Below are positions 25,338-36,386 of a stretch of DNA of 64,000 nt, piece after piece (the first letter of the stretch is position 1; every line of letters starts with the position of its first letter). The DNA is from Actinacidiphila epipremni (GTDB lineage Bacteria > Actinomycetota > Actinomycetes > Streptomycetales > Streptomycetaceae): positions 62,001 to 126,000 of the forward strand of contig NZ_JAATEJ010000023.1 in the NCBI RefSeq assembly GCF_012034175.1, given 5' to 3'. The position numbers and the translations under genes were made by a program. The notes under the pieces are model-generated. The model saw only the letters and a list, made by a program, of their open reading frames with translations. It had not been told where the DNA came from and ran no database searches.

Positions 25338-25467
25338 GGCGGGCTCCGATCTCGTCGGCCGGTGGCGCGTCCTTCGCGCCTCCAGCAGATAGGACGGACC
25401 GGGTCCGCGAAACTCATCGGTGCCCATCCGTGTGGCCCGCGGGCCCGGGACGGGGCCCGGCCGGCCG

Positions 25468-26624
<1,157 letters not shown>

Positions 26625-26628
<4 letters not shown>

Positions 26629-28349
26629 AGCTCTCCGGCGCTGGGCGTGCGCAGGTTTTCCAGCACCAGCAGGGACGCGGCGCACACCGCCATCAGCACG
26701 GTGCTCAGGGCCATCGCCTGCCCGTAGTTCATGGGCCCGGCGCGGCCCAGCAGGCGGGCCACGGCGACCGGCAGGGTGGGGTCGTCGGGGCGGGCGATGA
26801 AGACGGTGGCGCCGAACTCGCCGAGGGAGACGGCGAAGGCGAATCCGGCGGCGATGGCCGCGGCCCGCGAGACCATGGGCAGGTCGACCTCCCGCCACAC
26901 CCGCCAGGGCGACGCCCCGAGCACCGCCGCGGCCTCCCGCAGCCGGTCGTCGACCGCCCGCAGCACCGGCAGCATCACCCGTACGACGAAGGGCGCCCCG
27001 ACCAGTGCCTGGGCGAGCGGCACCAGCAGCCAGGAGTCGCGCAGGTCCAGCGGCGGCTTGTCCAGCGCGATGAGGAATCCGAAGCCTATGGTGACGGCGG
27101 AGGTGCCCAGCGGCAGCATCAGCAGCGCGTCGAAGCCGCGGAGCAGCCGCCCCGACCTGCGTACCAGCGCCGCCGCGGCCAGTCCCCCGACGACCAGGGC
27201 GATGACGGTGGCGACGGCGGCGAACCGCAGCGAATTGCCCACGGTCTGCCAGGGCGCGACGCTGAACGTCCCGCCGTCGGTCGAGCCCAGGGCGCGGTAG
27301 AAGGCGAGGCCGTAGCCGTTCGGGGTGTCGAAGGAGCGGGCGACCAGCACGCCGAGCGGCAGCAGGACGACCAGGGCGACGACGGCGAGGACCGCGCCGA
27401 GCAGGGCGCGCTCGCCCGGGCCGCCCGGCCGGTGCGCGGTGCGGGCCGGGTCCACCAGCCGCAGCGCGGACTCGCGCCGCCGTACCGTCCAGCCGTGCAG
27501 GGCCAGGATCGCCAGCACGGCGGCGAACTGCACGAGCGTCAGCACCGCGGCGGTCGGCAGGTCGAAGACCTCGGCGGTCTGCCGGTAGATCTCCACCTCC
27601 AGGGTCGAGTACGTGGGCCCGCCGAGGATCTGGATCACGCCGAAGGAGGTGAAGGTGAACAGGAACACCATCAGCGCCGCCGCGGCCACCGAGGGCAGCA
27701 GCGCCGGCAGCGTGACCCGGCGCCAGGCGGCCAGCCGGCCCGCCCCCAGCATCCGCGCGGCCTCTTCCTGCGCCGGGTCCAGCTGCGCCCACAGCCCTCC
27801 GACGGTGCGGACGACGACGGCGTAGTTGAAGAAGACGTGCGCGATGAGGATCGCCCACACGCTGGTGTCCAGCCGCACCCCGAGCAGCGAGTCGGTGAAG
27901 CCGTCGCGGCCGAGCAGCGCGAGGAAGGCCGAGCCGGCGACGACGGTCGGCAGCACGAACGGCACCGTCACCACCGCGCGCAGCAGCCGCCGCCCGGGGA
28001 AGTCCAGCCGGGCCAGGACGTACGCGCCGGGCAGCGCCAGCAGCAGCGTCAGGGCGGTGGAGGCGGCGGCCTGCCAGCAGGTGAACCACAGCACGTGCCG
28101 GACGGCGGGGTCGCCGAGGACGTCGCCGACCCGGCCGAACTGCCACCGGCCTCCCTGGTGCAGCCCGCGGCCCACGATGGCCGCCACCGGGTAGCCGAAG
28201 AAGGCGGCGAAGAAGAGCAGCGGCAGCGCCATCAGCGCACCGCGGACCAGGGCCGCGCGGGTCCGGGCGGCCCTGGCCGCGCCGTCCTGGACGCCGCGGC
28301 GGTCACCGGTGCCGGCGCCGCGGCCGTGTCCGGTCCGCAGCACGCTCAC
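26625..28349 (-). CDS. thiP: Thiamine-type ABC transporter permease, fused double domain
   Basis: A 574-residue membrane protein with about twelve helices and two EAA docking loops: EEAARMLGAGRLAAWRRVTL in the first half and REAAAVLGASPWRVWREVDL in the second. This fused form is typical of ThiP and FbpB. The start is GTG 28349, 7 nt after the thiB stop; the N-terminus up to residue 36 is cytoplasmic and Arg-rich. Expression should follow the upstream riboswitch through coupling to thiB. Confidence 0.88.
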
Positions 28350-28356
28350 GACGGGC

Positions 28357-29469
28357 TCACTTGAGGACGATGCCGTTCCACGCGCCGACCCAGTCGTCGC
28401 GCTTGGCGGCGATCGTGTCGGGCGACAGCGTGGCCGGGTGGTCGACCTTCGCGCCGTACTTGACGAAGACCGGCGGCTCCACGGCGTCGTCGCGCACCGG
28501 GTCGACGTACATCTGCAGCGGCATGTCCTGCTGGAAGGTCCTGCTCAGCATGAAGTCGATGAGGGCCTTGCCGCCCGCGGTGTTCTTCGCGCCGTGCAGC
28601 AGGCCGGCGAACTCGATCTGCCGGAAGCAGGTGCCGGTGGCCACCCCGACGGGCGACTGCGCGGGCTCCGGGGTGACGCCGACGACCTCGGCGGGCGGGC
28701 TGGAGGCGTAGGAGACGACGAGCGGCCGGTCGCCCTTGGCCTGCTTGCCCGCCGACGAGCCGGAGAAGCGGTCGTTGTAGGCCTGCTCCCAGCTGTCGAC
28801 GACCTCGACGCCGTTGGACTTCAGCTGCTTCCAGTAGTCCTGCCAGCCCCCGTCGCCGTAGGTGGCGGCGCTGCCCAGCAGGAAGGCCAGGCCCGGCGAG
28901 GACGTCGAGACGTTCTCGGTGACCAGCAGGTTCTTGTAGGCGGGCTTGACCAGGTCGGCGAAGGTCTGCGGCGGGGCCAGGTGGTGCGCGGTGAAGTAGC
29001 CGCGGTCGTAGTTGACGCAGACGTCCCCGGAGTCGATCGGGGTCACCCGGTGCTTGCCCGCGTCGAGTTGGACGTCCTGGGGGACGTGCGCGAGGTCCTT
29101 GGCGGTGTAGGGCTCGAACAGGCCGTTGTCGAGGGCGCGGGAGAGCAGCGTGTTGTCGACGCCGAAGAACACGTCGCCGCGCGGGTGGTCCTTGGTGAGG
29201 ATCGCCTGGTTGACGGCGGCGCCGGCGTCACCGCCGCGCAGCACCTTGACCGTGTAGCCGGTCTCCTTGGTGAACTGCGCGAGCACGGACTTGGAGGCGG
29301 CGAACGAGTCGTGGCTGACCAGGGTCACGGTCTTCGAACCGCCCCCGGAGCCGGTGGCCTTGCCGTCGTCCGTACCGCTGCTGCCGCTGCTGCCGCAGGC
29401 GGCCAGGACGGCCGTCGCGGCCGTGGCGAGGGCGAGCGCGCTCACAGCACGCCGAGCGGTGGTTCTCAT
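28357..29469 (-). CDS. thiB: Thiamine-type substrate-binding lipoprotein
   Basis: A 370-residue periplasmic-binding-type protein anchored as a lipoprotein: signal peptide to the lipobox LAACGSSG at about residues 22-29, then a Ser/Gly linker. The mature part starts VTLVSHDSFAASKSVL and has the ThiB-like segments GDVFFGVDNTLLSRAL and SPGLAFLL. It binds thiamine, TMP or TPP and passes it to ThiP. The ribosome binding site GGGAG is part of the 3' end of the TPP riboswitch, so ligand binding would block its own translation. First gene of thiB-thiP-thiQ. Confidence 0.9.
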   Translation of the reverse strand: MRTTARRAVSALALATAATAVLAACGSSGSSGTDDGKATGSGGGSKTVTLVSHDSFAASKSVLAQFTKETGYTVKVLRGGDAGAAVNQAILTKDHPRGDVFFGVDNTLLSRALDNGLFEPYTAKDLAHVPQDVQLDAGKHRVTPIDSGDVCVNYDRGYFTAHHLAPPQTFADLVKPAYKNLLVTENVSTSSPGLAFLLGSAATYGDGGWQDYWKQLKSNGVEVVDSWEQAYNDRFSGSSAGKQAKGDRPLVVSYASSPPAEVVGVTPEPAQSPVGVATGTCFRQIEFAGLLHGAKNTAGGKALIDFMLSRTFQQDMPLQMYVDPVRDDAVEPPVFVKYGAKVDHPATLSPDTIAAKRDDWVGAWNGIVLK

Positions 29470-29475
29470 CGTGTG

Positions 29476-29580
29476 ACTCCCTACGCCGGTATGACCCGGA
29501 TCAGGTGGGAGGGTCTGCGGCCTGAGACCCCCTACCGGGTCACTCGCCGCACTCTCAGCGCCGTCGCAGGCGCTCCCCTG
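29476..29580 (-). ncRNA. TPP riboswitch (THI element)
   Basis: On the minus strand the conserved parts appear in order: AGGGGAGCGCC for the 5' side of P1/P2, CTGAGAGT (29551-29558) for the pyrimidine-sensing J3/2 region, then ACCTGATCCGGGTCATACC and GGCGTAGGGA for the pyrophosphate-sensing arm and 3' side. The element ends 6-9 nt before the thiB ATG and its last bases GGGAG are the ribosome binding site. That geometry points to translational control: TPP binding closes P1 and hides the site. This is the direct evidence that the following ABC genes carry thiamine. Confidence 0.95.
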
Positions 29581-29667
29581 TCGGAATGTTCTGTTGTACG
29601 ACCGTAGGCCCGGCGTTTGTCGTCCCGTCGGCCCGGTGGTCGCCGACCGTACGATAGCAGCAGGTCA

Positions 29668-29685
29668 GCGCCGGGCCTGCGGCGC
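29668..29685 (-). terminator. Hairpin at the end of rlmN
   Basis: GCGCCG (29668-29673) pairs with CGGCGC (29680-29685) just past the rlmN stop. It is flanked by two direct copies of CAGGTCAGCGC. Confidence 0.4.
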
Positions 29686-29688
29686 AGG

Positions 29689-30795
29689 TCAGCGCTCGGA
29701 CGCGGCGAGCTGGCCGCAGGCGCCGTCGATCTCCTGGCCACGGGTGTCGCGTACGGTCACGGGCACGCCGTGGGCCTCCAGCGCGGCCACGAAGGCGCGC
29801 TCGTCCTCGGGCCGGGAGGCCGTCCACTTCGAGCCGGGCGTCGGGTTGAGCGGGATCAGGTTGACGTGCACCCGGTGGTTCTTCAGCAGCCGGCCCAGCC
29901 GGTCGGCCCGCCACGCCTGGTCGTTGACGTCCCGGATGAGCGCGTACTCGATCGAGACCCGGCGCCCGGAGACGTCGGCGTAGTGCCAGGCGGCGTCCAG
30001 GACCTCGCGGACCTTCCAGCGGGTGTTGACCGGTACGAGGGTGTCGCGCAGCTCGTCGTCCGGGGCGTGCAGCGAGACCGCGAGGCGGCACTTGAAGCCC
30101 TCGTCGGCAAAGCGGTAAATGGCCGGGACCAGGCCGACCGTGGAGACGGTGATACCGCGCTGCGACAGGCCCAGGCCGTCCGGCTCGGGGTCGGTGAGGC
30201 GGCGGATGGCGCCGATGACCCGGTTGTAGTTGGCCAGCGGCTCGCCCATGCCCATGAAGACGATGTTCGACAGCCGCGCCGGGCCGCCGGGGACCTCGCC
30301 GTCCCGCAGCGCCCGCATGCCGGCGACGATCTGGTGCACGATCTCGGCGGTCGACAGGTTCCGGTCGAGGCCCGCCTGGCCGGTCGCGCAGAAGGGGCAG
30401 TTCATGCCGCAGCCGGCCTGTGACGAGATGCACATCGTGACCCGGTCGGGATAGCGCATCAGCACCGACTCGACGAGGGTGCCGTCGAACAGCCGCCACA
30501 GCGTCTTGCGGGTGTCCCCGTCGTCGCACGAGGCGTGCCGCACCACGGTCATCAGCTGCGGCAGCAGGTCCCCGGCGAGCCTCTCCCGGGCCGCGGCCGG
30601 GATGTCCGTCCAGGCGCCGGGGTCGTCGGCGTACCGCGCGAAGTAGTGCTGCGACAGCTGCTTGGCCCGGAACGGCTTCTCCCCGAGCGCGGCCACCGCC
30701 TCCCGTCGCTCCGCGGGCGAGAGGTCGGCAAGATGCCGCGGGGGCTTCTTGGCCCCGCGCGGCACGGCGAAAGTGAGTTCTCCGGGTGCAGGCAT
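29689..30795 (-). CDS. rlmN: Dual-specificity RNA methyltransferase RlmN
   Basis: A 368-residue radical SAM enzyme that methylates C2 of A2503 in 23S rRNA and A37 in some tRNAs. The [4Fe-4S] cysteines are in CGMNCPFC; other marks are [26 protein letters not shown] and the C-terminal methyl-carrier Cys in [10 protein letters not shown] 30795 is preceded by a weak GGTAGG. The gene is on the same strand as cdsA (116-nt gap). Length and motif spacing are normal. Confidence 0.95.
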   Translation of the reverse strand: MPAPGELTFAVPRGAKKPPRHLADLSPAERREAVAALGEKPFRAKQLSQHYFARYADDPGAWTDIPAAARERLAGDLLPQLMTVVRHASCDDGDTRKTLWRLFDGTLVESVLMRYPDRVTMCISSQAGCGMNCPFCATGQAGLDRNLSTAEIVHQIVAGMRALRDGEVPGGPARLSNIVFMGMGEPLANYNRVIGAIRRLTDPEPDGLGLSQRGITVSTVGLVPAIYRFADEGFKCRLAVSLHAPDDELRDTLVPVNTRWKVREVLDAAWHYADVSGRRVSIEYALIRDVNDQAWRADRLGRLLKNHRVHVNLIPLNPTPGSKWTASRPEDERAFVAALEAHGVPVTVRDTRGQEIDGACGQLAASER

Positions 30796-30911
30796 GATGC
30801 CTACCAGTGTCGCATCCCCGCGCAGGTCCTTCGGCCGGGCGGCCGGTCCGGCCACGGCAGCGGCGCAGCCGGGTAGCCGGCGAGCCGAAGGGCGAGCCGG
30901 CGGCAAAAAAA

Positions 30912-31904
30912 TCAGCCCTGGCCGACGAAGGCGACCAGGAGGAGCCAGACGACCGGGGCGGTGGGCAGGAGGCTGTCGAGGCGGTCCATGATGCCGCCGT
31001 GGCCCGGGAGCAGGGTGCCCATGTCCTTGATGTCGAGGTCGCGTTTGATCATCGACTCGCCGAGGTCGCCGAGGGTCGCGCTGACGGCGGCGGCCAGGCC
31101 CAGGAGCAGGCCCTGCCACCAGTGGCCGCCGTCGATGAAGAACTCCATCAGCAGGGCGCCGGCGACCATGGCGAAGGTGATCGCGCCGAGCAGGCCCTCA
31201 CGGGTCTTGCCGGGGCTGATGCGCGGGGCGAGCTTGGTGCGGCCGAAACGCCAGCCGACGGCGTACGCGCCGGTGTCGCTGATCACGGTCAGCAGCAGGA
31301 AGACCAGCACCCGGCGCGGGCCGTCGTCGGCGGCGAGCATCATCACCACGAAGGTGGCGAGGAAGGGCACGTAGAAGGCCGCGAAGACACCGGCGGTGAC
31401 GTCCTTGAGGTAGTCGTGCGGGGGCTGCGCCATCCGCCAGACCAGGACCGCGAGCGCGGTCAGCGCCATCGCGATCCACGCCCCGTCCGCGCCCGCGGTG
31501 TAGCCGGAGACCACCATGGCGGTGCCGCCCGCCACGAGCGGGATCAGCGGCGCGTGGACGGCCTTGCGCTCGGCCAGGCGGGAGGTCAGCTCCCACAGGC
31601 CCACCGCCACGGCGACCACGACGACGCCGACGAAGACCGCCTTGACCAGGAACAGCGCCGCGAGCACGATCACGCCGAGCCCGAGGCCGACGCCTATCGC
31701 CGCCCGCAGGTTACGCCCGGCGGACTTCTTCGCGGGGGCGGGCTGCGGCGGCGTCGGCTGGGACGCCGGTGGCGAGGGCGGCATAGGACGAGTCTTCCCT
31801 CTGCTCCGGCTTTCCGTGGCGGAACCCGCCGTTGCGGTGACCGTGTCCTCGGCCGCTCCCCAGTGTCCGGCGCGTGGCGAAGCGCCCCAGGAAGAGTCGT
31901 TCAC
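30912..31904 (-). CDS. cdsA: Phosphatidate cytidylyltransferase
   Basis: A 330-residue membrane enzyme making CDP-diacylglycerol from phosphatidate and CTP, the branch point of phospholipid synthesis. The family signature lies at the C-terminus: [20 protein letters not shown] followed by GIMDRLDSL. Eight or so helices begin at about residue 70; the first 65 residues are a Pro/Ser-rich cytoplasmic extension. The start at GTG 31904 is the earliest in frame with a plausible GAGGCG. It follows frr by 108 nt, the usual frr-cdsA order. Confidence 0.93.
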   Translation of the reverse strand: MNDSSWGASPRAGHWGAAEDTVTATAGSATESRSRGKTRPMPPSPPASQPTPPQPAPAKKSAGRNLRAAIGVGLGLGVIVLAALFLVKAVFVGVVVVAVAVGLWELTSRLAERKAVHAPLIPLVAGGTAMVVSGYTAGADGAWIAMALTALAVLVWRMAQPPHDYLKDVTAGVFAAFYVPFLATFVVMMLAADDGPRRVLVFLLLTVISDTGAYAVGWRFGRTKLAPRISPGKTREGLLGAITFAMVAGALLMEFFIDGGHWWQGLLLGLAAAVSATLGDLGESMIKRDLDIKDMGTLLPGHGGIMDRLDSLLPTAPVVWLLLVAFVGQG

Positions 31905-32012
31905 TGAGCTTCGCCTCGCGTCGTCGTCGGGGGTTGCGGAGGGACGGTGGTGGTGGCCCGGGTCGGGCGGTCGCGGCCGGGCCCGGGGAGGTGCGGCACT
32001 GAGCGGGGCCCG

Positions 32013-32570
32013 TCAGACCTCGAGCAGCTCCGCCTCCTTGTGCTTGAGCAGCTCGTCGACCTGCGCGACGTACTTCGCAGTGGTGTCGTCCAGCTCCTTC
32101 TCGGCGCGGCGCACCTCGTCCTCGCCGGTGTCGCCGTCCTTGACGAACTTGTCCAGGGTCTCCTTCGCCTTGCGGCGGATGCTGCGGATGGAGATCTTGG
32201 CGTCCTCGCCCTTGGACTTGGCGACCTTGATGTACTCGCGCCGCCGCTCCTCGGTGAGCTGCGGGAAGACCACCCGGATGATACGGCCGTCGTTGCTGGG
32301 GTTGACACCGAGGTCGGAGTTGCGGATCGCCTCCTCGATGTTGCGCAGGCTGCTGCTGTCGAAGGGGGTGATCACCGCCATCCGCGGCTCGGGCACCGAG
32401 AAGGACGCGAGCTGGTTGATCGGGGTCACGGTGCCGTAGTACTCGGCCACGATCTTGTTGAACATCGCCGGGTGCGCGCGGCCGGTGCGGATCGCCGCGA
32501 AGTCGTCCTTGGCGACCACGACGGCCTTCTCCATCTTCTCCTCGGCTTCGAGGAGGGTTTCTTCAATCAC
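32013..32570 (-). CDS. frr: Ribosome recycling factor
   Basis: A protein of 185 residues, the family's standard length, that splits post-termination ribosomes together with EF-G. It begins [17 protein letters not shown] and has the conserved R-T-G-R-A motif ([11 protein letters not shown]) and [12 protein letters not shown] start at GTG 32570 since GGAG lies 6 nt upstream; ATG 32573, one codon earlier, is too close to it. It sits between pyrH and cdsA in the usual bacterial order. Confidence 0.96.
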   Translation of the reverse strand: MIEETLLEAEEKMEKAVVVAKDDFAAIRTGRAHPAMFNKIVAEYYGTVTPINQLASFSVPEPRMAVITPFDSSSLRNIEEAIRNSDLGVNPSNDGRIIRVVFPQLTEERRREYIKVAKSKGEDAKISIRSIRRKAKETLDKFVKDGDTGEDEVRRAEKELDDTTAKYVAQVDELLKHKEAELLEV

Positions 32571-32625
32571 CATGTGCTCCTGGTATTCAGAAGGCGGGGC
32601 CTTGCGGGCGCGGGCGGCTGCACGG

Positions 32626-33408
32626 CTACTGCCTCGTGCCGTGGGTGTTGACCAGTGTGCCGATCTTCTCACCCTTGACCGCGCGGGCGATGTTGCCCTC
32701 GGCCAGCAGCTCGAAGACCAGGATCGGCAGCTTGTTGTCCTGGCACAAAGTGATCGCCGTGAGGTCGGCGACCCGCAGGTCGCGGGCGATGACCTCGCCG
32801 TAGTCCAGTGCGTCGAACATGACCGCTGCCGGGTTGTGCTTGGGGTCGGAGTCGTAGACGCCGTCCACCCCGTTCTTGCCCATGAGCAGCGCCGAGGCGT
32901 CGATCTCCAGCGCGCGCTGGGCGGCGGTGGTGTCGGTGGAGAAGTACGGCATGCCCATACCGGCGCCGAAGATCACCACCCGGCCCTTCTCCAGGTGCCG
33001 TACCGCGCGCAGCGGGATGTACGGCTCGGCGACCTGGCCCATGGTGATGGCGGTCTGCACCCGGGTCTCGACGCCCTCCTTCTCCAGGAAGTCCTGGAGC
33101 GCCAGGCAGTTCATGACCGTGCCGAGCATGCCCATGTAGTCCGAGCGGGCCCGGTCCATGCCGCGCTGCTGCAGTTCGGCGCCGCGGAAGAAGTTGCCGC
33201 CGCCGACGACGAGGGCGATCTCGTAGCCGTCGGCGACGACCGCGGCGACCTCGCGGGCGATGGCGTGCACGACATCGGGATCGACGCCGAGTCCGCCGCC
33301 ACCGGCGAACGCCTCGCCGGACAGCTTGAGCAGGAAGCGGCGGCCGGCGCTCGCCGGGCCTGCGGCGCCGGGCGTGCCGGTCGTGGCGGGTGCGGCGGCT
33401 TCGTTCAT
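32626..33408 (-). CDS. pyrH: UMP kinase
   Basis: A 260-residue amino acid kinase-fold enzyme phosphorylating UMP to UDP. Motifs: [11 protein letters not shown] at the phosphate loop, [10 protein letters not shown], the [18 protein letters not shown] allosteric/UMP segment, and [13 protein letters not shown]. About 28 extra residues (Ala/Gly/Pro-rich) precede the core, as in other Streptomyces. ATG 33408 follows GAGGAG. A strong hairpin separates it from tsf, so it needs read-through or its own promoter. Confidence 0.96.
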   Translation of the reverse strand: MNEAAAPATTGTPGAAGPASAGRRFLLKLSGEAFAGGGGLGVDPDVVHAIAREVAAVVADGYEIALVVGGGNFFRGAELQQRGMDRARSDYMGMLGTVMNCLALQDFLEKEGVETRVQTAITMGQVAEPYIPLRAVRHLEKGRVVIFGAGMGMPYFSTDTTAAQRALEIDASALLMGKNGVDGVYDSDPKHNPAAVMFDALDYGEVIARDLRVADLTAITLCQDNKLPILVFELLAEGNIARAVKGEKIGTLVNTHGTRQ

Positions 33409-33431
33409 GGGGATCTCCTCGTGCACGTACA

Positions 33432-33486
33432 AAGGAGGCCACTGCCGTGGGTCCTTGTGGGTTCCCGTGACGGCAATGGCCTCCTT
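33432..33486 (-). terminator. Terminator or attenuator between tsf and pyrH
   Basis: A 17-bp stem with one mismatch: AAGGAGGCCACTGCCGT (33432-33448) against ACGGCAATGGCCTCCTT (33470-33486), with a 21-nt loop. It lies 118 nt after the tsf stop and 24 nt before the pyrH start. Its strength suggests that most rpsB-tsf transcripts stop here. Confidence 0.75.
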
Positions 33487-33603
33487 GTCACATCTGCGGC
33501 CGGCCGGCGGCCGGCGGCCTGCGTACGACCCTATGGGCCGACCCTAGCGGGGCCGCCGGACAATTACTCCCCCGGCGGCACCCGGACACGGCGCAGGCCG
33601 CGG

Positions 33604-34440
33604 TCAGACGCCGACGCGGAAGCGGGCGAAGGACTTCAGCGTCACGCCGGCCTCGTCCAGCACCTTCTGCACGGTCTTCTTGGCGTCCTTGGCGAAGGAC
33701 TGCTCGAGAACGACGTTCTCCTTGAAGAAGCCGTTGACGCGGCCCTCGACGATACGCGGCAGGGCGGCCTCGGGCTTGCCCTCCTCGCGCGCGGTGGCCT
33801 CGGCGACCCGGCGCTCGTTCTCGACGGTCTCGGCGTCGATCTCGTCGCGCGTGAGGTACTTCGGCGCGAACGCGGCGATGTGCTGGGCGACGTCCTTGGC
33901 GGTCTGCGGGTCGGCCTTGTCCAGCTCGACCAGCACGCCGACCTGCGGGGGCAGGTCCGGGCTGGTGCGGTGCAGGTAGGAGGTGACGTAGGCGCCCGAG
34001 AACTGCGCGAAGCGGTCCAGGACGATCTTCTCGCCGAGGGTGGCGTTCGCCTCGTCGACGAAGGCCTGCACGGTCTGGCCGGGCTTGATCTCGGAGCCGA
34101 GCAGGGTCTGGATGTCGGCCGGCTTGGTGCTCGCCACGTGGGCGGCGATCGCGTCGGCGACGGCGACGAACTTGTCGCCCTTGGCGACGAAGTCGGTCTC
34201 GCACTTGAGCTCGACGAGGACGCCCTCGGAGTTGTCGGCGGCGATGAGGGACACCACGGCGCCGTTGGAGGCCGAGCGGCCCTCGCGCTTGGTGACGCCC
34301 TTCTGGCCCTTGACCCGCAGGATCTCTACGGCCTTGTCCAGGTCGCCCTCGGCTTCGGTGAGGGCGTTCTTGCAGTCCATCATGCCCGCGGCGGTCAGCT
34401 CGCGGAGCTTCTTGACGTCAGCGGCGGTGAAGTTCGCCAT
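33604..34440 (-). CDS. tsf: Elongation factor Ts
   Basis: A 278-residue guanine nucleotide exchange factor for EF-Tu. The N-terminal UBA-like domain reads MANFTAADVKKLRELTAAGM, followed by MDCKNALTEAEGDLDKA and the exchange motif ELKCETDFVAK. It is the second gene of the rpsB-tsf pair, 111 nt after rpsB. Nothing unusual is seen. Confidence 0.97.
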   Translation of the reverse strand: MANFTAADVKKLRELTAAGMMDCKNALTEAEGDLDKAVEILRVKGQKGVTKREGRSASNGAVVSLIAADNSEGVLVELKCETDFVAKGDKFVAVADAIAAHVASTKPADIQTLLGSEIKPGQTVQAFVDEANATLGEKIVLDRFAQFSGAYVTSYLHRTSPDLPPQVGVLVELDKADPQTAKDVAQHIAAFAPKYLTRDEIDAETVENERRVAEATAREEGKPEAALPRIVEGRVNGFFKENVVLEQSFAKDAKKTVQKVLDEAGVTLKSFARFRVGV

Positions 34441-34551
34441 GGGTGTGAGTCTCTTCCCGAATGGTCGGTGGATCGACGGGTGGACGGCGGGGGCTCGCGC
34501 CCCCGCCGTCGTCACGCGTGGGGCCGGCGGCCGTGGGCGGCCGGCCTCGGG

Positions 34552-35478
34552 TCAGGCCTGCGGGGCGTCGCCCTCGGCGGCCGGCGCGTCCGCGGCGGCG
34601 TCCGCAGCGTCCGCGGCCGGAGCCTCGGCGGGCGTCTCGGCCGGGGCGGCGGGCGCCTCGGTCGCGGCGGCCTCGGCGGGTGCCTCGGTCGCGTCGTCGG
34701 CCTTCTTCTCGCCTTCCAGCAGGTCACGCTCCCACTCGGCCAGCGGCTCCGAGGCGCCTTCGGCCTTCTTGTCGCCCAGCGCGGCGCCGGAGCGGGCGAT
34801 CAGGCCCTCGGCGACGGCGTCGGCGATCACGCGGGTGAGCAGCGTGACGGAACGAATCGCGTCGTCGTTGCCCGGGATCTTGTAGTCGACCTCGTCGGGG
34901 TCGCAGTTGGTGTCCAGGATCGCGACGACCGGGATGCGGAGCTTGCGCGCCTCACCGACGGCGATGTGCTCCTTCTTGGTGTCGACGATCCAGACCGCGC
35001 TGGGCACCTTCTGCATCTCGCGGATGCCGCCGAGGGTCTTCTCCAGCTTGTCCTTCTCGCGGGAGAGGACCAGGAGCTCCTTCTTGGTCAGGCCGGAGGC
35101 GGCCACGTCCTCGAAGTCGATCTCCTCGAGCTCCTTGAGGCGCTGCAGGCGCTTGTAGACGGTCGAGAAGTTGGTGAGCATGCCGCCCAGCCAGCGCTGG
35201 TTGACGTAGGGCATGCCGACGCGCGAGGCCTGCTCGGCGATGGCCTCCTGCGCCTGCTTCTTCGTACCGACGAACATGATGGAACCGCCGTGGGCGACGG
35301 TCTCCTTGACGAACTCGTAGGCGCGGTCGATGTACGACAGCGACTGGAGCAGGTCGATGATGTAGATGCCGTTGCGCTCGGTGAAGATGAAGCGCTTCAT
35401 CTTCGGGTTCCAGCGGCGGGTCTGGTGCCCGAAGTGGACGCCGCTCTCCAGCAGCTCCCGCATCGTGACGACGGCCAT
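34552..35478 (-). CDS. rpsB: 30S ribosomal protein S2
   Basis: A protein of 308 residues. The S2 core covers residues 1 to about 230 ([32 protein letters not shown]). The remaining 75 residues are a Glu/Ala/Pro-rich acidic tail, longer than in E. coli but common in Streptomyces. The ATG at 35478 follows AAGGAG. A TACAAT-like -10 box may be read on the minus strand at 35646-35651, leaving a leader of about 160 nt in which S2 autoregulation could act (inference). Confidence 0.97.
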   Translation of the reverse strand: MAVVTMRELLESGVHFGHQTRRWNPKMKRFIFTERNGIYIIDLLQSLSYIDRAYEFVKETVAHGGSIMFVGTKKQAQEAIAEQASRVGMPYVNQRWLGGMLTNFSTVYKRLQRLKELEEIDFEDVAASGLTKKELLVLSREKDKLEKTLGGIREMQKVPSAVWIVDTKKEHIAVGEARKLRIPVVAILDTNCDPDEVDYKIPGNDDAIRSVTLLTRVIADAVAEGLIARSGAALGDKKAEGASEPLAEWERDLLEGEKKADDATEAPAEAAATEAPAAPAETPAEAPAADAADAAADAPAAEGDAPQA

Positions 35479-35681
35479 GGCCGTACTCCTTGAAGTGCTC
35501 GGTTACCGCGACGGCCGGACGGCCGTCGCGCCTGACGCCCCGGCGCGCCGTGCCACGAGGGACCGAGGGGCGCGGCCACCGCCCCGGAGAGGGGGTCGGT
35601 GGCGGGGCGTGCGAAGTCGACCCGGTGACCCGGATCGCCAGAGAAATTGTACGGGACCCGCGGAGCGGCGGGCGACACCCG

Positions 35682-35711
35682 AGTTATCCACAGGCCGGGA
35701 CCATGATCATC
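35682..35711 (-). repeat. Repeated intergenic element, copy A (TTATCCACA box)
   Basis: Read on the minus strand, this element starts GATGATC-A-TGG-TC and ends CCGGCCTGTGGATAACT. The same element, with two substitutions and one inserted base, is at 41747-41777. The 17-base right part is identical in both. The centre TTATCCACA is a perfect E. coli-type DnaA box. It lies between rpsB and the M23 peptidase gene. Confidence 0.7.
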
Positions 35712-35724
35712 TCTTGCCGGCGGA

Positions 35725-36348
35725 ATGCGGGATCGTCGTGTCATGGCGTTCACGGCGATGTGGTTCACGGTGGTGGTGGCGGCGCTGCTGACGGTTGCGG
35801 GCGGCGGCGCGGTGCAGGGTACGGGCGGTGCGCCGGCCGGCGGTTCGGGTGCGGCGCCGGGCGGGCCGGGCGTGCCGGGCGGCGGGCGGAGCTGGCCGGT
35901 GGCGGGGCAGGGGGCGCGGGGGCGGCCGGTGGTGCTGCGTGCGTTCGAGCCGCCGGCGACGGGGTGGGGCGCCGGCCATCGCGGGGTGGACCTGCGGGCG
36001 GGCCCGGCCGCGGCGGTACGGGCGGCGGCGCCGGGCGAGGTGGTCTTCGCCGGGCGGGTGGGAGGCGCGGGCGTGGTGGTGCTGCGGATCGCGCCGGCCC
36101 TGCGGATCAGCTACGAGCCGGTGCGGGCGACGGTGGCCGTGGGCGCCCGAGTGGCGGCGGGCGGGCAGGTCGGGGTGCTGGAGGGCGGGCTCGCGCACTG
36201 CCCCGGCTGGTGCCTGCACTGGGGGCTGCTGCGCAGCACGCCGGGCGGTGACGTCTATCTAAACCCGCTGTCACTGCTGCCGCGCCGGATACTGCGCTCG
36301 GGGCCGTCCCGGCTGCTGCCGGTCGCCGGGGTCCCGGCGCCGGGGTGA
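35725..36348 (+). CDS. Secreted M23-family metallopeptidase (LytM-like)
   Basis: A 207-residue exported protein. An N-terminal signal or anchor helix (residues 8-28, FTAMWFTVVVAALLTVAGG) is followed by a Gly/Pro-rich linker, then a compact M23 domain: zinc ligands H in GHRGVDL and in CLHWGLL, with the Asp of GVDL. Such enzymes cut peptidoglycan cross-links or activate others. Starts at 35725 and 35743 (ATG, six codons later) are both possible; I keep the first for its positively charged n-region. It is divergent from rpsB and placed 14 bp beyond the repeated TTATCCACA element. Confidence 0.85.
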   Translation: MRDRRVMAFTAMWFTVVVAALLTVAGGGAVQGTGGAPAGGSGAAPGGPGVPGGGRSWPVAGQGARGRPVVLRAFEPPATGWGAGHRGVDLRAGPAAAVRAAAPGEVVFAGRVGGAGVVVLRIAPALRISYEPVRATVAVGARVAAGGQVGVLEGGLAHCPGWCLHWGLLRSTPGGDVYLNPLSLLPRRILRSGPSRLLPVAGVPAPG

Positions 36349-36386
36349 GGGGCGCGGGGCACGATCGGACGGGCGGGGCGCGCGGG

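Noticed and set aside
35646-35651. TACAAT as a firm rpsB -10 box
   Set aside because: No matching -35 element at the right distance, so it is mentioned only as a possibility.
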